A stretch of DNA of 64,000 nucleotides from JAUILH01 sp964230215 (GTDB lineage Bacteria > Bacteroidota > Bacteroidia > Flavobacteriales_D > JAUILH01). Below, piece after piece: positions 43,401 through 52,442 of this stretch. The translations under genes were made by a program, and so were the position numbers. The stretch spans positions 310,001-374,000 of the forward strand of contig CAXRGQ010000007.1 in assembly GCA_964230215.1 (NCBI GenBank), read 5' to 3'. The first letter of the stretch is position 1. Each line of letters starts with the position of its first letter. Under the pieces are notes generated by a model. That model was not told where the DNA came from. It made no database searches and was given only the letters and a program-made list of their open reading frames with translations.

Positions 43401-44734
43401 GCCTTTCAAGCCCAAGTAACTTTAGTGCTACTCCTGCTGGAGGAAGCTGGTCAGGAAACGGAATCGTTGATAATCAACTAGGGATATTTGACCCCGCTGG
43501 CCTAATTGCTGGAAATCATACGATTTATTATACAATAAACAGTCCGTGTTCACATGTGGATTCATTTGTGGTTACCGTAGTTTATCCAGACACTGCTGAT
43601 ATTACACAGCCCACGTCATTGTGCGCTTCAGCTCCAAACACAGTGCTTACTGCTTCACCAATTGGAGGACAATGGTCAGGAACTGGTATTATTAATATTA
43701 ACTCAGGTGAGTTCTCTCCAAATATTGCTGGTGCTGGTTTGCATGTAATTATTTATTCTGTTCCAGGTGCATGTACGGTAAATGATACAATAATCATTGA
43801 AGTATTGGCAGACTCAATAGCTACTATTTCTGCTCCCGATACACTTTGCATTTCTGATCCTAATACAAGTATTGTATTTAGCCCCGTCAGTTCTACATTG
43901 ACCGGCAACGGGATTGTTAATAATAATCAGTTTGATCCAGGAGCAGCTGGTGTAGGTTTTCACCTCATTATGGTTAATCCATCAGGACAATGCCCAGAAC
44001 CAGATAGTACTTATATAGTGGTTGTTGACACTGTTTTGCAACTCATGCCTGATACAAACTTATGCGAGAATTCTATGTCAATTCAGCTTTCAGCAATACC
44101 AGCAGGAGGGGTGTGGTCTGGACCTGGTGTAAATTCAGGTTCCAACATGTTTAATCCAACTATGGCTGGTCTGGGCAGCCACTACATTAGTTATTCAGTT
44201 GATAACGGGTGTTCGATTGTTGATTCAATTTTAATCAATGTAAATCCTACTCCAACTGTAAATATTGGAAATGACACGATTATTTGTCCATCATGTGGAT
44301 ATGATATAATTCTTGATCCAAGTTTCGATTACATATGGAATAATGGTTCAACAGATAATTCTTATAACGTTACTGGAAGCGGTGTAGTTGCTGTTACTAT
44401 AAGTGATGAGTTTGGATGTACGGCGTCAGATTTAATCAATGTGCAGTTGAGTTGTGATTACTCAGTATACATTCCCAATGCAATTACCAATAATTCAGAT
44501 GGACTTAATGATTATCTGGAAGTTGTAGCATACAACATATCTAATACCGAGTTCTACATTTTTGATAGATGGGGTCAACAAGTGTTTTATACCGATGACA
44601 TTAATGCACATTGGGATGGAACATATAATGGAAAGGAATGCCCTGTGGATGTGTATGTCTACAAACTTAAATACAGATCCTGCGATGATATTGATATCAA
44701 AGTGATATATGGACACGTTACTTTAATTAGGTAG
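40478..44734 (+). CDS. Giant secreted protein with T9SS type B (gliding-motility-type) C-terminal domain
   Basis: This is a 1418-residue exported protein. It starts with TTG at 40478, giving a good signal peptide (KRLLLILIALIAHPSQGQ). Residues ~25-390 form propeller-like repeats (CFARLDATGNVLWEKTYG, LFKVDASGNLLWSKSY and similar). A spacer (SFPSNTSICPGDSATL) leads to about nine domains of ~75 residues with PxGGxWSGxGI and FDPxxAGxGxHxIxY patterns. Three of them are duplicated as a block. The end (VYIPNAITNNSDGLND, FYIFDRWGQQVF, WDGTYNGKECPVDVYVYKL) is the type B sorting domain, which is not cleaved in the way type A is and often belongs to adhesins. A surface adhesin or structural role is likely. 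Confidence 0.88.
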   Translation: MKRLLLILIALIAHPSQGQSFTNAIGGGNVDVGHAIVECSNGDVFVAGVTNSFGAGSGDICFARLDATGNVLWEKTYGTSSNEDGSAVNVLETSDGGFLICGYSQQTGSDYDMLIFKVDASGNLLWSKSYITGFHEHPRGLLEASDGNYIISGTLGGSSFGADDFFLLKLDPAGNTVWFKYYGAGSNDHLTNLNELPNGDLIASSTTQSFGPGIRVGLVVKFDPLGNIIFNVGVGGSGNDVLHELTPTLDGGYIAVGHTSSYGSGALDYFIVKFNSTNNIEWSKAFGGASDDVASAVYQDNAGDYYIYGTSSSMGTGEDLIMLKLDNLGNLVWSKATNNPGNDFIVRWATQSINPHSSGDILLTGAVINGGNTDILAAKIGTMESIFCTNTSLPFVNINPSTVTPSFSSSSHLSVGNFTGTLSNSMFSTSSYCPCFNNLSFPSNTSICPGDSATLSASGGLTYLWSNGGSLSCDSCSTVQAGPTQTTTYDVYIMSGDCIDSAQVTVNLTQPSITMPADTFICENASIPTLNGTPIGGTWSGPGIVNASNGNFDGNIAGTGTHTIYYSIANPCALIDSMTITVDVPSVSNAITPSAMCVTSPIISLNANPIGGTWSGNGIINPLLGEFDPAAAGAGNHQITYSFSSSGQCIENDTIEIEVLQSTPSTITHPDTLCINDNPIMLNAVPAGGAYAGNGVTMAGAFDPAIAGVGVHEIIYTPDPSSGVCLLNDTAEITVVQPSISMPIDTLICSLSSASNFSATPAGGSWSGNGIIDNQLGIFDPAGLIAGNHTIYYTINSPCPHVDSFVVTVVYPDTADISHPLSLCVSAPNTTFTASPSGGQWSGAGITNINTGEFSPNIAGAGLHVIIYSIPGSCTVSDTIEIEVLQSTPSTITHPDTLCINDNPIILNAVPAGGTYTGNAITMNGVFDPALAGAGLHEIIYTPDPSSGVCMLNDTAEITVVQPSISMPVDTLICSLSSPSNFSATPAGGSWSGNGIVDNQLGIFDPAGLIAGNHTIYYTINSPCSHVDSFVVTVVYPDTADITQPTSLCASAPNTVLTASPIGGQWSGTGIININSGEFSPNIAGAGLHVIIYSVPGACTVNDTIIIEVLADSIATISAPDTLCISDPNTSIVFSPVSSTLTGNGIVNNNQFDPGAAGVGFHLIMVNPSGQCPEPDSTYIVVVDTVLQLMPDTNLCENSMSIQLSAIPAGGVWSGPGVNSGSNMFNPTMAGLGSHYISYSVDNGCSIVDSILINVNPTPTVNIGNDTIICPSCGYDIILDPSFDYIWNNGSTDNSYNVTGSGVVAVTISDEFGCTASDLINVQLSCDYSVYIPNAITNNSDGLNDYLEVVAYNISNTEFYIFDRWGQQVFYTDDINAHWDGTYNGKECPVDVYVYKLKYRSCDDIDIKVIYGHVTLIR
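42434..43783 (+). repeat. Tandem 675-bp in-frame duplication
   Basis: Copies begin at 42434 and 43109; each is 675 bases (225 codons) and covers three ~75-residue domains. Long segments are nearly identical, for example around CATTTATACACCTGATCC. A third, diverged unit starts at 43784. Differences are scattered, including non-synonymous ones, so the duplication is recent but not brand new. Confidence 0.88.
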
Positions 44735-44824
44735 TAAAATACCCGTATTATTTACATGCCTTTTTTCTGTTAAAACTTGCCTTATTCATCAGCCAGCTAT
44801 AAACCCAATGCTAGGTCACATAAG

Positions 44825-46579
44825 CTAATTCTTAATATACCTTAATTGATTGGAATGCCCCTCATTATCAGCAATCTTAATTACATATATACCATCAGCA
44901 CATTCACTTAAATCAATTTCTGCATAATCAAGATTACACGCATTAGTGTAAACTAGCTCTCCTAGCATGTTGTAGACATATACTTTATTAAATGGTTTAT
45001 CGCTTTCCACATGCAACATACCATTCCCCGGGTTAGGATATACGCTCAACCCAAAATCAATTTGCTCTTCTATTCCTATGGTAGAACCGCATGTTGGAAA
45101 ATTACCTGATTCTATATATGTGCTAATTGCTTCAGCACGGTCAAGCAATATCGGAATGCCTGCCAAGTTATCTGTAGAAGTATGATCATGTGCAGCCAGA
45201 AACACACTTGTTACTTCAATTACACCTCCTGGCGTTAAACGAAATGGGCCTGTGCAACCAAGCGCACGCCTGTCTCCTTGTAAATTACTCTCCGTTTCTT
45301 CCGTCCATGGACTTACACTATTACCATCTGTTGACCAATATTGAGGATCGCTGTCATTCGGGAACATAAAATCAGTGGTAAATGCGGTTGCATTGGTGTC
45401 GGAATGATGACCATAACCACCATACAACCATGGCGTCCCATCTAACCAGTTACCTGTTAAATATGAATAATAATCCATTGGCAATGTTGGGTCATTCGCC
45501 CATGAAACACCCAATCTATCAAATACACCAAACTTTCTTAGGTTAATACGTTCATTGTCGATTATTCCGTCACCATAATGATGACCCAGCCCCTTGTAGC
45601 AAACGCCATTATCTGCTATTGCTGTTGCGTATGGGACTGTGAAATTGTTAGACGCATTTGGACCAATATTGTCTTGCCCATCATTAATCTGCTGGCTACC
45701 AAATAACATGCAGCCTACCGCAGGTAAGCTAGATTGGTGCGGCTGAGCGCCATTGCATGAGGCATCATCCGTGTCATCGGCATTATAAGTATAGAAAATT
45801 CCTCGCTCAACGTCACAACGAACGTAGTCATCCCCCGAGCAGCCAATATCGAAATCAGTAAAACTTCCAAACCACACGTCATTGTACAATGTCGTAGACC
45901 TGTTAACTATTGTGTAATCAACAAATATCGAGTTATTCAGTGCGGAGTCTAATGGGCAATCATAGGCATATGCCATAGCGTACACATCAACCTTCAATCT
46001 GTCTCCATTGGTTTCTGTATGCGTTGTATCATCACTTAAAAACCAGAATAAAGCTAGATCTCCCTTTATATCTGGGTAATCACCCATTAATGGCTCATAT
46101 GCTCCAGTTCCTCCCACATTAACATAAGGCGCAAAATTAAATGGCTCGCTAAATGCAGGATCACCATTTCCAGGCCAATCTAGAATATCTTGTGGTGGGA
46201 CGTAACTACCGGAATTCCAATTCAAAATATGATCCTCAACCATCTGACGTGTCATAACAAACAAGCCGTCTTTATTTCCTGAAGGCGCCCCCACAAAGTC
46301 GCTCCCCATTCCATAAGTCTGACCAGCTAAATGGAGTTGACCATTGACGTCTTTTCCTCCAATCCAAATTCCCGAAGAGTATATACCATGTGACTGACCG
46401 TTTTTCTGCGTAATAAATCCATGACTACTCGTTTGATCGTGATTAAAAATTGGTTTGTTGAATTCAAATCGTGCTTTAATATTGTTTATATCTAGGTAGG
46501 CACCTTGAACCTGGCTATTAGAAACAGTACTCGATAAAATTAAAGTAGAAGAAAATAGAATTTTTAAATGTCGTTTCAT
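44825..46579 (-). CDS. Secreted T9SS type A protein
   Basis: A 584-residue exported protein with a signal peptide (to about residue 23, SNSQ). The body is rich in Gly, Asn, Asp and Trp, with segments such as GIWIGGKDVNGQLHLAGQTYG, ALFWFLSDDTTHTETNGD and a Cys-containing DFDIGCSGDDYVRCD. I know no named domain for it, although similar proteins are frequent in marine Bacteroidota. The C-terminal ~75 residues are a T9SS type A sorting domain (VYPNPGNGMLHV ... VYNMLGELVY ... GIYVIKI). It is convergent with the type B giant gene. Confidence 0.8.
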   Translation of the reverse strand: MKRHLKILFSSTLILSSTVSNSQVQGAYLDINNIKARFEFNKPIFNHDQTSSHGFITQKNGQSHGIYSSGIWIGGKDVNGQLHLAGQTYGMGSDFVGAPSGNKDGLFVMTRQMVEDHILNWNSGSYVPPQDILDWPGNGDPAFSEPFNFAPYVNVGGTGAYEPLMGDYPDIKGDLALFWFLSDDTTHTETNGDRLKVDVYAMAYAYDCPLDSALNNSIFVDYTIVNRSTTLYNDVWFGSFTDFDIGCSGDDYVRCDVERGIFYTYNADDTDDASCNGAQPHQSSLPAVGCMLFGSQQINDGQDNIGPNASNNFTVPYATAIADNGVCYKGLGHHYGDGIIDNERINLRKFGVFDRLGVSWANDPTLPMDYYSYLTGNWLDGTPWLYGGYGHHSDTNATAFTTDFMFPNDSDPQYWSTDGNSVSPWTEETESNLQGDRRALGCTGPFRLTPGGVIEVTSVFLAAHDHTSTDNLAGIPILLDRAEAISTYIESGNFPTCGSTIGIEEQIDFGLSVYPNPGNGMLHVESDKPFNKVYVYNMLGELVYTNACNLDYAEIDLSECADGIYVIKIADNEGHSNQLRYIKN

Positions 46580-46781
46580 AGCGTTGTTTTAAATGGTTTA
46601 CCTAAACCTAATTATATTTTTTAACTAGAATCCTGCATTTAGCACCCTTATTTACAGTTAAATACACACTTCAATCAAAGGATACCACCACTCACTCAAA
46701 ATATTGGATTCCTAAGTCAATACGCATGTATAATTATATTTTTATCTTGCTATCTTTAAAAGGAACACAAACCTTACGGCT

Positions 46782-47558
46782 ATGAAATTAAGATCCCTTA
46801 TTGTTGATGATGAAGACCTTGCAAGAGAAAATTTAAAAATTCTCCTTGAAGATTTTTGTCCAGAAATTGAAGTAATTGGTGATGCTGGCAACATCACAAA
46901 GGCTAAAGAACTCATTGAAGAGTTAAAACCGGACGTGGTTTTCCTTGACATTAGAATGCCATCGGGGTCTGAAGGATTCGAATTGCTGGAATCTATCGAA
47001 AGAAGGGACTTTATGGTTGTATTTGTTACCGCCTTTAAAGACTATGCAATCCGTGCGTTTAACGCTAATGCGGTTCATTACGTGCTTAAGCCTGTTGATA
47101 TTGACGACCTAAAAACATCCGTTGAAAAGCTGGTGGAGTCAAAGAAATCGTTGGATGAGAATCCTGGAAGTTTTCAAGATTACAACAGTATTATAACGCA
47201 CTTGGCAGATAGCCTGAAAAACAATAAACCAAGCAGTCGCATTACTATCAGCCATACAAAAGGTTTGAAAATCGTAAATGATTCAGACATCCGTAATCTT
47301 GAGGCAAGCGGAAACTGTACCACCATTTATTTCGGAGATGGTACGCGCTATTTAGACACACGTACTCTAAAGATTTATGAAGGATTATTAGATGATAGTA
47401 AGTTTTTCAGAGTGCATAAGTCACACATTGTAAACATGGATTACCTTCAAGAATATTTAAGTGAAGATGGTCACTTTGCTGTACTTAACGATGGTACACG
47501 TCTACCCATAGCGCGTAACAGGTTAAGCACATTTTTAACCACCATAAAGTCAATGTAA
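46782..47558 (+). CDS. LytTR-family response regulator
   Basis: The 258-residue protein has an N-terminal receiver domain (VDDEDLARENLKILL, phospho-acceptor Asp in VVFLDIRMP, conserved Lys in VLKPVD) and a C-terminal LytTR DNA-binding domain (about 160-255; NLEASGNCTTIYFGDGTRYLDTRTL, FFRVHKSHIVNMDYL). It is the partner of the propeller histidine kinase whose gene starts four bases after its stop. LytTR regulators bind direct repeats, and target genes cannot be deduced here; the flanking T9SS gene is divergent. Confidence 0.95.
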   Translation: MKLRSLIVDDEDLARENLKILLEDFCPEIEVIGDAGNITKAKELIEELKPDVVFLDIRMPSGSEGFELLESIERRDFMVVFVTAFKDYAIRAFNANAVHYVLKPVDIDDLKTSVEKLVESKKSLDENPGSFQDYNSIITHLADSLKNNKPSSRITISHTKGLKIVNDSDIRNLEASGNCTTIYFGDGTRYLDTRTLKIYEGLLDDSKFFRVHKSHIVNMDYLQEYLSEDGHFAVLNDGTRLPIARNRLSTFLTTIKSM

Positions 47559-47561
47559 TAC

Positions 47562-50500
47562 ATGATATATAGGCTCCTACTCCTATTCTTCTTCGCGTCT
47601 AGTGCCTACGCACAGCAATACAACTTCATTAACTACACGGTTGAAGATGGCCTTGCACAAAACCAGGTACTTGCCATGGTACAAGACAAGCAAGGGTACT
47701 TATGGTTTGGAACCACAGGAGGACTATCTAGGTTTGATGGTAAATCCTTTGTTAACTTCTCTCAAAGAGACAGCCTGTACAGAAATCAAGTAAACGATTT
47801 ATTTATTGATAAAGACGGTACGCTCTGGATTGCAACTATAGGGGGGGTCAGCTATTATGATGGTCAAACATTTCATAGCTTAAGTTTCGGTGCTCAATAT
47901 GACGCGATTAAAATTAATAGTATAGAGCAGGCTCTAAACGGTGATATGTGGTTTGCCACAGATGCATTTGGAATAGTCGTTTATGACGGCAAAGAAATGA
48001 ACGTCATTAGTGAGATTCAAGGCTTAAACAACGACAAAGTAAGATCTCTTTACTTAGATGATGATGGCACCATGTGGATTGCTACTAAAGAAGGTGTCAA
48101 CTATTTTAAAGATGGAGGCATATACAATTACGATCATCCGTCCATTGATGGTGTGAGCATAAGCGCCGTATCTGGTGGTCATGAGGGAAGTGTATGGGTA
48201 AGCACATTTGGTGCGGGAGCGTTTAATATTGATGGAAATAAAATTGTCGGTGTAGATAATACGGACGGTTTAATATCTGACTGGGTTAGACAAAGTTTTG
48301 CAACAAAAGACATGACGACATGGTTCGTTACCAGATTTGGAATTAGCGAATTTGGAAGGCAAGGATTAATTGAGACTTATAATGACAAGAACGGACTTGG
48401 TTTTCCTGATGTTCGCTGCGTGATGCAGGACAATGAAGGCAACATTTGGATTGGAACAAGTGGTCAGGGTATAATGAAATTTAGCGGAAAAGCCTTCGTT
48501 AATTATACCAGTGAGGATGGAATAGTCGACAATATCATACTTTCCATTCAAGAAGATGAGGATGGTAGTCTTTGGTTAGGTTCATATTCAAGCGGAGCTG
48601 TTAAATTTAAAGACGGAGAAAATACGGTTATTAACGATAGTACTGGCCTCTCCAACAACCGTGTCTGGAGCATTCTTAAAGATAAATCTGGGCGGAAATG
48701 GTTTGGAACAGCACTTGGCCTAACGCTTATAGATGGTGATAGCACAAGGAGCTTCTACCCTAGCAGCGAGGACAATGATTTAGATGATGGCAAAATAACC
48801 GCTATATATGAAGATTCAAAGAATACTATATGGTTCGGAAGTCGTTTAGGAATCTCTAAATACCTGGGCAACGGAAAGTTTAAAAACTACTCTTACACCG
48901 AAGGCTTTAAGGGGTCTAACATCAGAACCATCAAGGAAGACCAAGATGGAAACTTGTGGTGCGGCGCAGATAATGGACTATTCTTCTTTAATCCTATTAC
49001 AGAGACCACTACCGAATATACAGTGGCAACTGAGCTAAAAGAAACTAAAGTATTGTGTATCGAAATTGATCAAAACAATACCCTCTGGTGTGGCACAGAT
49101 AACGGATTATATAAACAAACCAGCAATAGTTTCGAGTACGTGCCCATTGGTAGTGATGCACGAACCAATTTCATTAATTTCTTACTATCTGACGCTAAAA
49201 ATGGCTTATGGATAGGCACGAATTATGGCATTTACTATTTAAGCACAAAAGAGGGTAAACAAAATTTGAGATCATTTACAAATCACGAGGGAATAAAAAA
49301 CCTAGAGTGCAATCTAAATGCGGCTTTTAGAGACTCTAAAGGCTACTATTGGTTCGGTACGGCCGGCGGATTAGTGCGTCTTGACAAAAGTTATATTCGC
49401 TATGGTTCAAACTTGAAGCAAAAAATATCCTTAAGAAATATTCAATTGTTCAACGAAGACACTGATTGGGCAAGCATTACGCAAGTGGATTCTAAAACAA
49501 AGCTTCCAAAAAATCTATCTCTATCGCACAACAAGAATACGCTCACATTTCAGTACATCTTGTTCAACTATTCTAATCCAGAAGGAGTTGTCTATCAGTA
49601 CATGCTTGAGAACTTTGATGAAACATGGTCTCCAATGACCAAAGACCTTTCGGCAACCTACAGAAAACTTCCTCCAGGAGATTATACATTTAAGGTAAGA
49701 GCACGTATGAGTACGGGTGAATGGACAGAGCCGACCCTGTTCTCATTTAGTATTAAGCCTCCGTTTTGGCAAACGTTATGGTTTTTTGTTTTATGCGCAA
49801 TTGCCGTTTTTTGTTTAGGCATAGCTATCCATATATGGCGCAAGTCAATAAACAAAAGGAAAAGAGAAACCGAACAATTGAAGTATAGAAATAAGCTGTT
49901 AGCACTAGAGCACCAAAGTTTAAATGCCTCCCTCAATAGACATTTTATATTTAATGCGCTTAACTCTATACAGTACTACATTAATCGGCAAGACAGGATA
50001 TCTGCCAACAAATACCTAAGCAGTTTTGCAAAATTAATTCGTAAAAATCTGGATAGTTCAGCTTCAGGAAGCAATTACGTGAGCCTAGCAGAGGAAATGG
50101 AGCGAATAGAGCTCTACCTTTCATTAGAACACATGCGGTTTGCAAATAAGTTTGAGTATGAAATAGTTTATAAGCAAGATATTGACGCCGAGTCAATTAT
50201 GGTGCCATCTATGCTACTTCAGCCTTTTATTGAAAATAGTATTTGGCACGGTGTTCTTCCAATGGAAAAACCAGGAAAAATTAGCTTGATAATGGATAAG
50301 ATGATAAATGGAGACATTAAGTTCGAAATAATTGATAATGGAATAGGTGTGGATGTTAGTAGGCAAGCGAAAATTGACAGAGGAGACACGCATAATTCGC
50401 AGGGCATGCGCATAACAAGTGGGCGAATAGATTTACTAAAAACTATCACACGGAAAAATATTTCCTTAAAAGGTCCGTTTCAAATATATGATGATGAAGG

Positions 50501-50567
50501 AAATGTGATTGGTACTAAGGTTGAAATCATCCTGCCATCATCAACAATTGAAACTTTTTTAAGCTAA
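47562..50567 (+). CDS. Two-component regulator propeller histidine kinase (LytS-like core)
   Basis: A 1001-residue membrane protein. A signal peptide (to about residue 18, SAYAQ) is followed by two seven-bladed propellers built of ~40-residue repeats with LWFGTxxGLSRFDG and MWIATKEGVNYF patterns (about 25-610). A Y_Y_Y-type domain (about 640-720; YMLENFDETWSPM, LPPGDYTFKVRA) and a membrane segment (about 730-750) follow. The cytoplasmic part is a His_kinase/LytS type: LNRHFIFNALNSIQYYI contains the phospho-His, with an HATPase N-box (LLQPFIENSIWHG) and DNGIGV. It senses a periplasmic signal, often a glycan in relatives, and signals to the LytTR regulator. Confidence 0.93.
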   Translation: MIYRLLLLFFFASSAYAQQYNFINYTVEDGLAQNQVLAMVQDKQGYLWFGTTGGLSRFDGKSFVNFSQRDSLYRNQVNDLFIDKDGTLWIATIGGVSYYDGQTFHSLSFGAQYDAIKINSIEQALNGDMWFATDAFGIVVYDGKEMNVISEIQGLNNDKVRSLYLDDDGTMWIATKEGVNYFKDGGIYNYDHPSIDGVSISAVSGGHEGSVWVSTFGAGAFNIDGNKIVGVDNTDGLISDWVRQSFATKDMTTWFVTRFGISEFGRQGLIETYNDKNGLGFPDVRCVMQDNEGNIWIGTSGQGIMKFSGKAFVNYTSEDGIVDNIILSIQEDEDGSLWLGSYSSGAVKFKDGENTVINDSTGLSNNRVWSILKDKSGRKWFGTALGLTLIDGDSTRSFYPSSEDNDLDDGKITAIYEDSKNTIWFGSRLGISKYLGNGKFKNYSYTEGFKGSNIRTIKEDQDGNLWCGADNGLFFFNPITETTTEYTVATELKETKVLCIEIDQNNTLWCGTDNGLYKQTSNSFEYVPIGSDARTNFINFLLSDAKNGLWIGTNYGIYYLSTKEGKQNLRSFTNHEGIKNLECNLNAAFRDSKGYYWFGTAGGLVRLDKSYIRYGSNLKQKISLRNIQLFNEDTDWASITQVDSKTKLPKNLSLSHNKNTLTFQYILFNYSNPEGVVYQYMLENFDETWSPMTKDLSATYRKLPPGDYTFKVRARMSTGEWTEPTLFSFSIKPPFWQTLWFFVLCAIAVFCLGIAIHIWRKSINKRKRETEQLKYRNKLLALEHQSLNASLNRHFIFNALNSIQYYINRQDRISANKYLSSFAKLIRKNLDSSASGSNYVSLAEEMERIELYLSLEHMRFANKFEYEIVYKQDIDAESIMVPSMLLQPFIENSIWHGVLPMEKPGKISLIMDKMINGDIKFEIIDNGIGVDVSRQAKIDRGDTHNSQGMRITSGRIDLLKTITRKNISLKGPFQIYDDEGNVIGTKVEIILPSSTIETFLS

Positions 50568-50581
50568 ATGCGTAAAATTAT

Positions 50582-50612
50582 TTTGATGATTAACCCTAAT
50601 TTTATATATTTG
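50582..50612 (+). promoter_or_regulatory. Promoter of small acidic lipoprotein gene
   Basis: TTTG (50582-50585), a 19-base spacer and TATATTTG (50605-50612) match the Bacteroidota consensus exactly. The ATG at 50633 lies 20 bases after the -7 element. Confidence 0.75.
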
Positions 50613-50632
50613 ACTAATTGGATTACTGTCTA

Positions 50633-50911
50633 ATGAAAAGAATGAAGCACATATTATTCCTATTTTCACTTCTAATCGGCTTAGGATTAGCTAGTTGCGG
50701 GAAGTTTGAGCCTCTTACTCCACAAACGGGTAATGAGTTCGATAACACCCATAAAGCTGGCGTTAACGATCCTAACGAAGATGAAGACGAAGAAAACGGT
50801 GGCATCAATGACGCTGATGAGGATGAAGATGAAGAAAGAGGAGGGAAGCCTGATCAAATAAATGATGAGGATGAGGATCAAGATGAAGCCGGTGCTACTA
50901 AAAAACTTTAA
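50633..50911 (+). CDS. Small acidic lipoprotein
   Basis: A 92-residue lipoprotein with a signal peptide and lipobox LGLASC (Cys at about 22). The mature part is dominated by Asp, Glu and Asn in three related blocks (NEDEDEENGG, ADEDEDEERGG, NDEDEDQDE). The acidic blocks recall cation-binding or disordered surface linkers, but no function can be claimed. The start ATG at 50633 fits the strong promoter just upstream, and a terminator follows, so it is an independent transcription unit. Confidence 0.7.
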   Translation: MKRMKHILFLFSLLIGLGLASCGKFEPLTPQTGNEFDNTHKAGVNDPNEDEDEENGGINDADEDEDEERGGKPDQINDEDEDQDEAGATKKL

Positions 50912-50928
50912 AAGAAACGAACTGATAG

Positions 50929-50960
50929 AAAAGCGTTAGATGATCTCTAACGCTTTTTTT
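50929..50960 (+). terminator. Rho-independent terminator
   Basis: A perfect 12-bp stem (50929-50940 with 50946-50957), 5-base loop and T-run follow the acidic lipoprotein gene by 17 bases. It may also serve the convergent glycosyltransferase gene. Confidence 0.88.
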
Positions 50961-50985
50961 ATGTCCTCATACATTAGTTTTATCA

Positions 50986-52416
50986 TTACCTAGAGTAGTA
51001 TAAAAGCGAGTAAGCCTTACTCACATACACCGAATCAGCTTTACCATACAGGATATCTAAGCGGCTCTTTATATTTCCAGATTCATCCTGATTTAGCGCG
51101 CCATCTATTAGCATTACCGTCCTTGGTATTTCTGCAGAATTATCTACACCAGAAATACTATTAACGGCAGAAAAGCCCAATGCTTTAGTGCCTTCTTTAA
51201 AAGTCTCCCAACTCCAGAAAACGTCCTCATCCACATGAAAAACCACTCGATTTAACAACCAATCTGGGTGCACGTAAACTATACCCTCGGTTTCGTTAAT
51301 AAAGTGCTTAGTCCTATTCCCAATTTGATCAAGCTCTCTTTCATTATCTACAAACCATTTAAAATTGAACAACATCACCACTGGCAATACCAAGTAAACC
51401 AAGTTGAAATGCTTAAGCTTAATAGTATCTATTATGTTTTTCGAGCTATTTGCTAATAAAATGAAAAGTGGAACCGATATAAACACCATATATCTATCAA
51501 GATTGAGCGGTGTAATGTAACTAAGTATGAAAATCATCAATAGACTACCAAAAGTGGCTGTCGCTAGGGTCAATTGAATCCTGTACTCTCCTTTCCGAAT
51601 TGCCACAACCAACCCCACAATAATCACTAGTATAAACAAACTTGCCGCTACAGGAGAGTTTCCTAGTTTCCATAAAATATTGTAAAACATGTCAATGCCC
51701 GGCGTATCCTCAATCCACGTTCCCTTCGATTCAGAATACAAAAATCTATTTAGCATATGGGGAATACCGGGCAGATAAAGAATAAGAGTGATTATATAGG
51801 CAATCACCATTTTTTGAGTGATTTTCCCATAGAACAACACGAAAATTGCAAGTTGCATTAATATCCAGATAAAGCCAATAAAATGAAAGTACACTAGGAG
51901 TGTATTGACGAGACCAAGAAAAACTAAATCTGATGTCTTCTTACTTGAACGATACCTAACAATAAAATAGAGTGAAAGCGCCGTAAACAACAAAAGAAAC
52001 GGGTATGCACGTACTTCATGTGCAAAAACCATGATGAAATTCGATAAAAGAAACATTGTAGCAGATATCAAACCCACTGCTTTGCCGGATAATAAGCGTC
52101 CTATATTAAAAACAACTACACCCGTAAATGCTGTGGCAATAATCCCCGGTAGCCTTAAAACCCAAACCTCATGCCCAAATAGTCTAATCCAGCCATGCAT
52201 AAAGTAATAATGGCCAATAGGATTATTCTCATTTTCCATCATGCTATGAATGAAATCTAGGCTAGCATTTGAATAAAATAAAGTGTGAGGCTCATCTAAG
52301 GCTATTTCATTGCCGTTTACACCAACTAACCTAACGATTATTGAAATCACAAAAATTATGCATCCCCATGCCCAAACAGGCAGAGAATCTAGTCTATTCC
52401 TTAAATTCAATAACAT
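50986..52416 (-). CDS. GT39/ArnT-like membrane glycosyltransferase
   Basis: A 476-residue integral membrane protein with about ten hydrophobic segments. The first periplasmic loop has the acidic ALDEPHTLFY motif and later NPIGHYYFMHGWIRLFGHEVWVLRLPG, the layout of PMT/ArnT-type (GT39, GT-C fold) transferases that use polyprenyl-phosphate sugars. The acceptor (lipid, protein or polymer) is unknown. It starts 26 bases after thiL on the same strand and is probably cotranscribed. Confidence 0.82.
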   Translation of the reverse strand: MLLNLRNRLDSLPVWAWGCIIFVISIIVRLVGVNGNEIALDEPHTLFYSNASLDFIHSMMENENNPIGHYYFMHGWIRLFGHEVWVLRLPGIIATAFTGVVVFNIGRLLSGKAVGLISATMFLLSNFIMVFAHEVRAYPFLLLFTALSLYFIVRYRSSKKTSDLVFLGLVNTLLVYFHFIGFIWILMQLAIFVLFYGKITQKMVIAYIITLILYLPGIPHMLNRFLYSESKGTWIEDTPGIDMFYNILWKLGNSPVAASLFILVIIVGLVVAIRKGEYRIQLTLATATFGSLLMIFILSYITPLNLDRYMVFISVPLFILLANSSKNIIDTIKLKHFNLVYLVLPVVMLFNFKWFVDNERELDQIGNRTKHFINETEGIVYVHPDWLLNRVVFHVDEDVFWSWETFKEGTKALGFSAVNSISGVDNSAEIPRTVMLIDGALNQDESGNIKSRLDILYGKADSVYVSKAYSLLYYSR

Positions 52417-52442
52417 ACCTTAAACCAAACGATGGTCTTTGC

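Noticed and set aside
42413..43481. Paired open frames in other frames and on the minus strand in the type B protein gene
   Set aside because: They occur twice at 675-base distance only because the gene itself is duplicated there.
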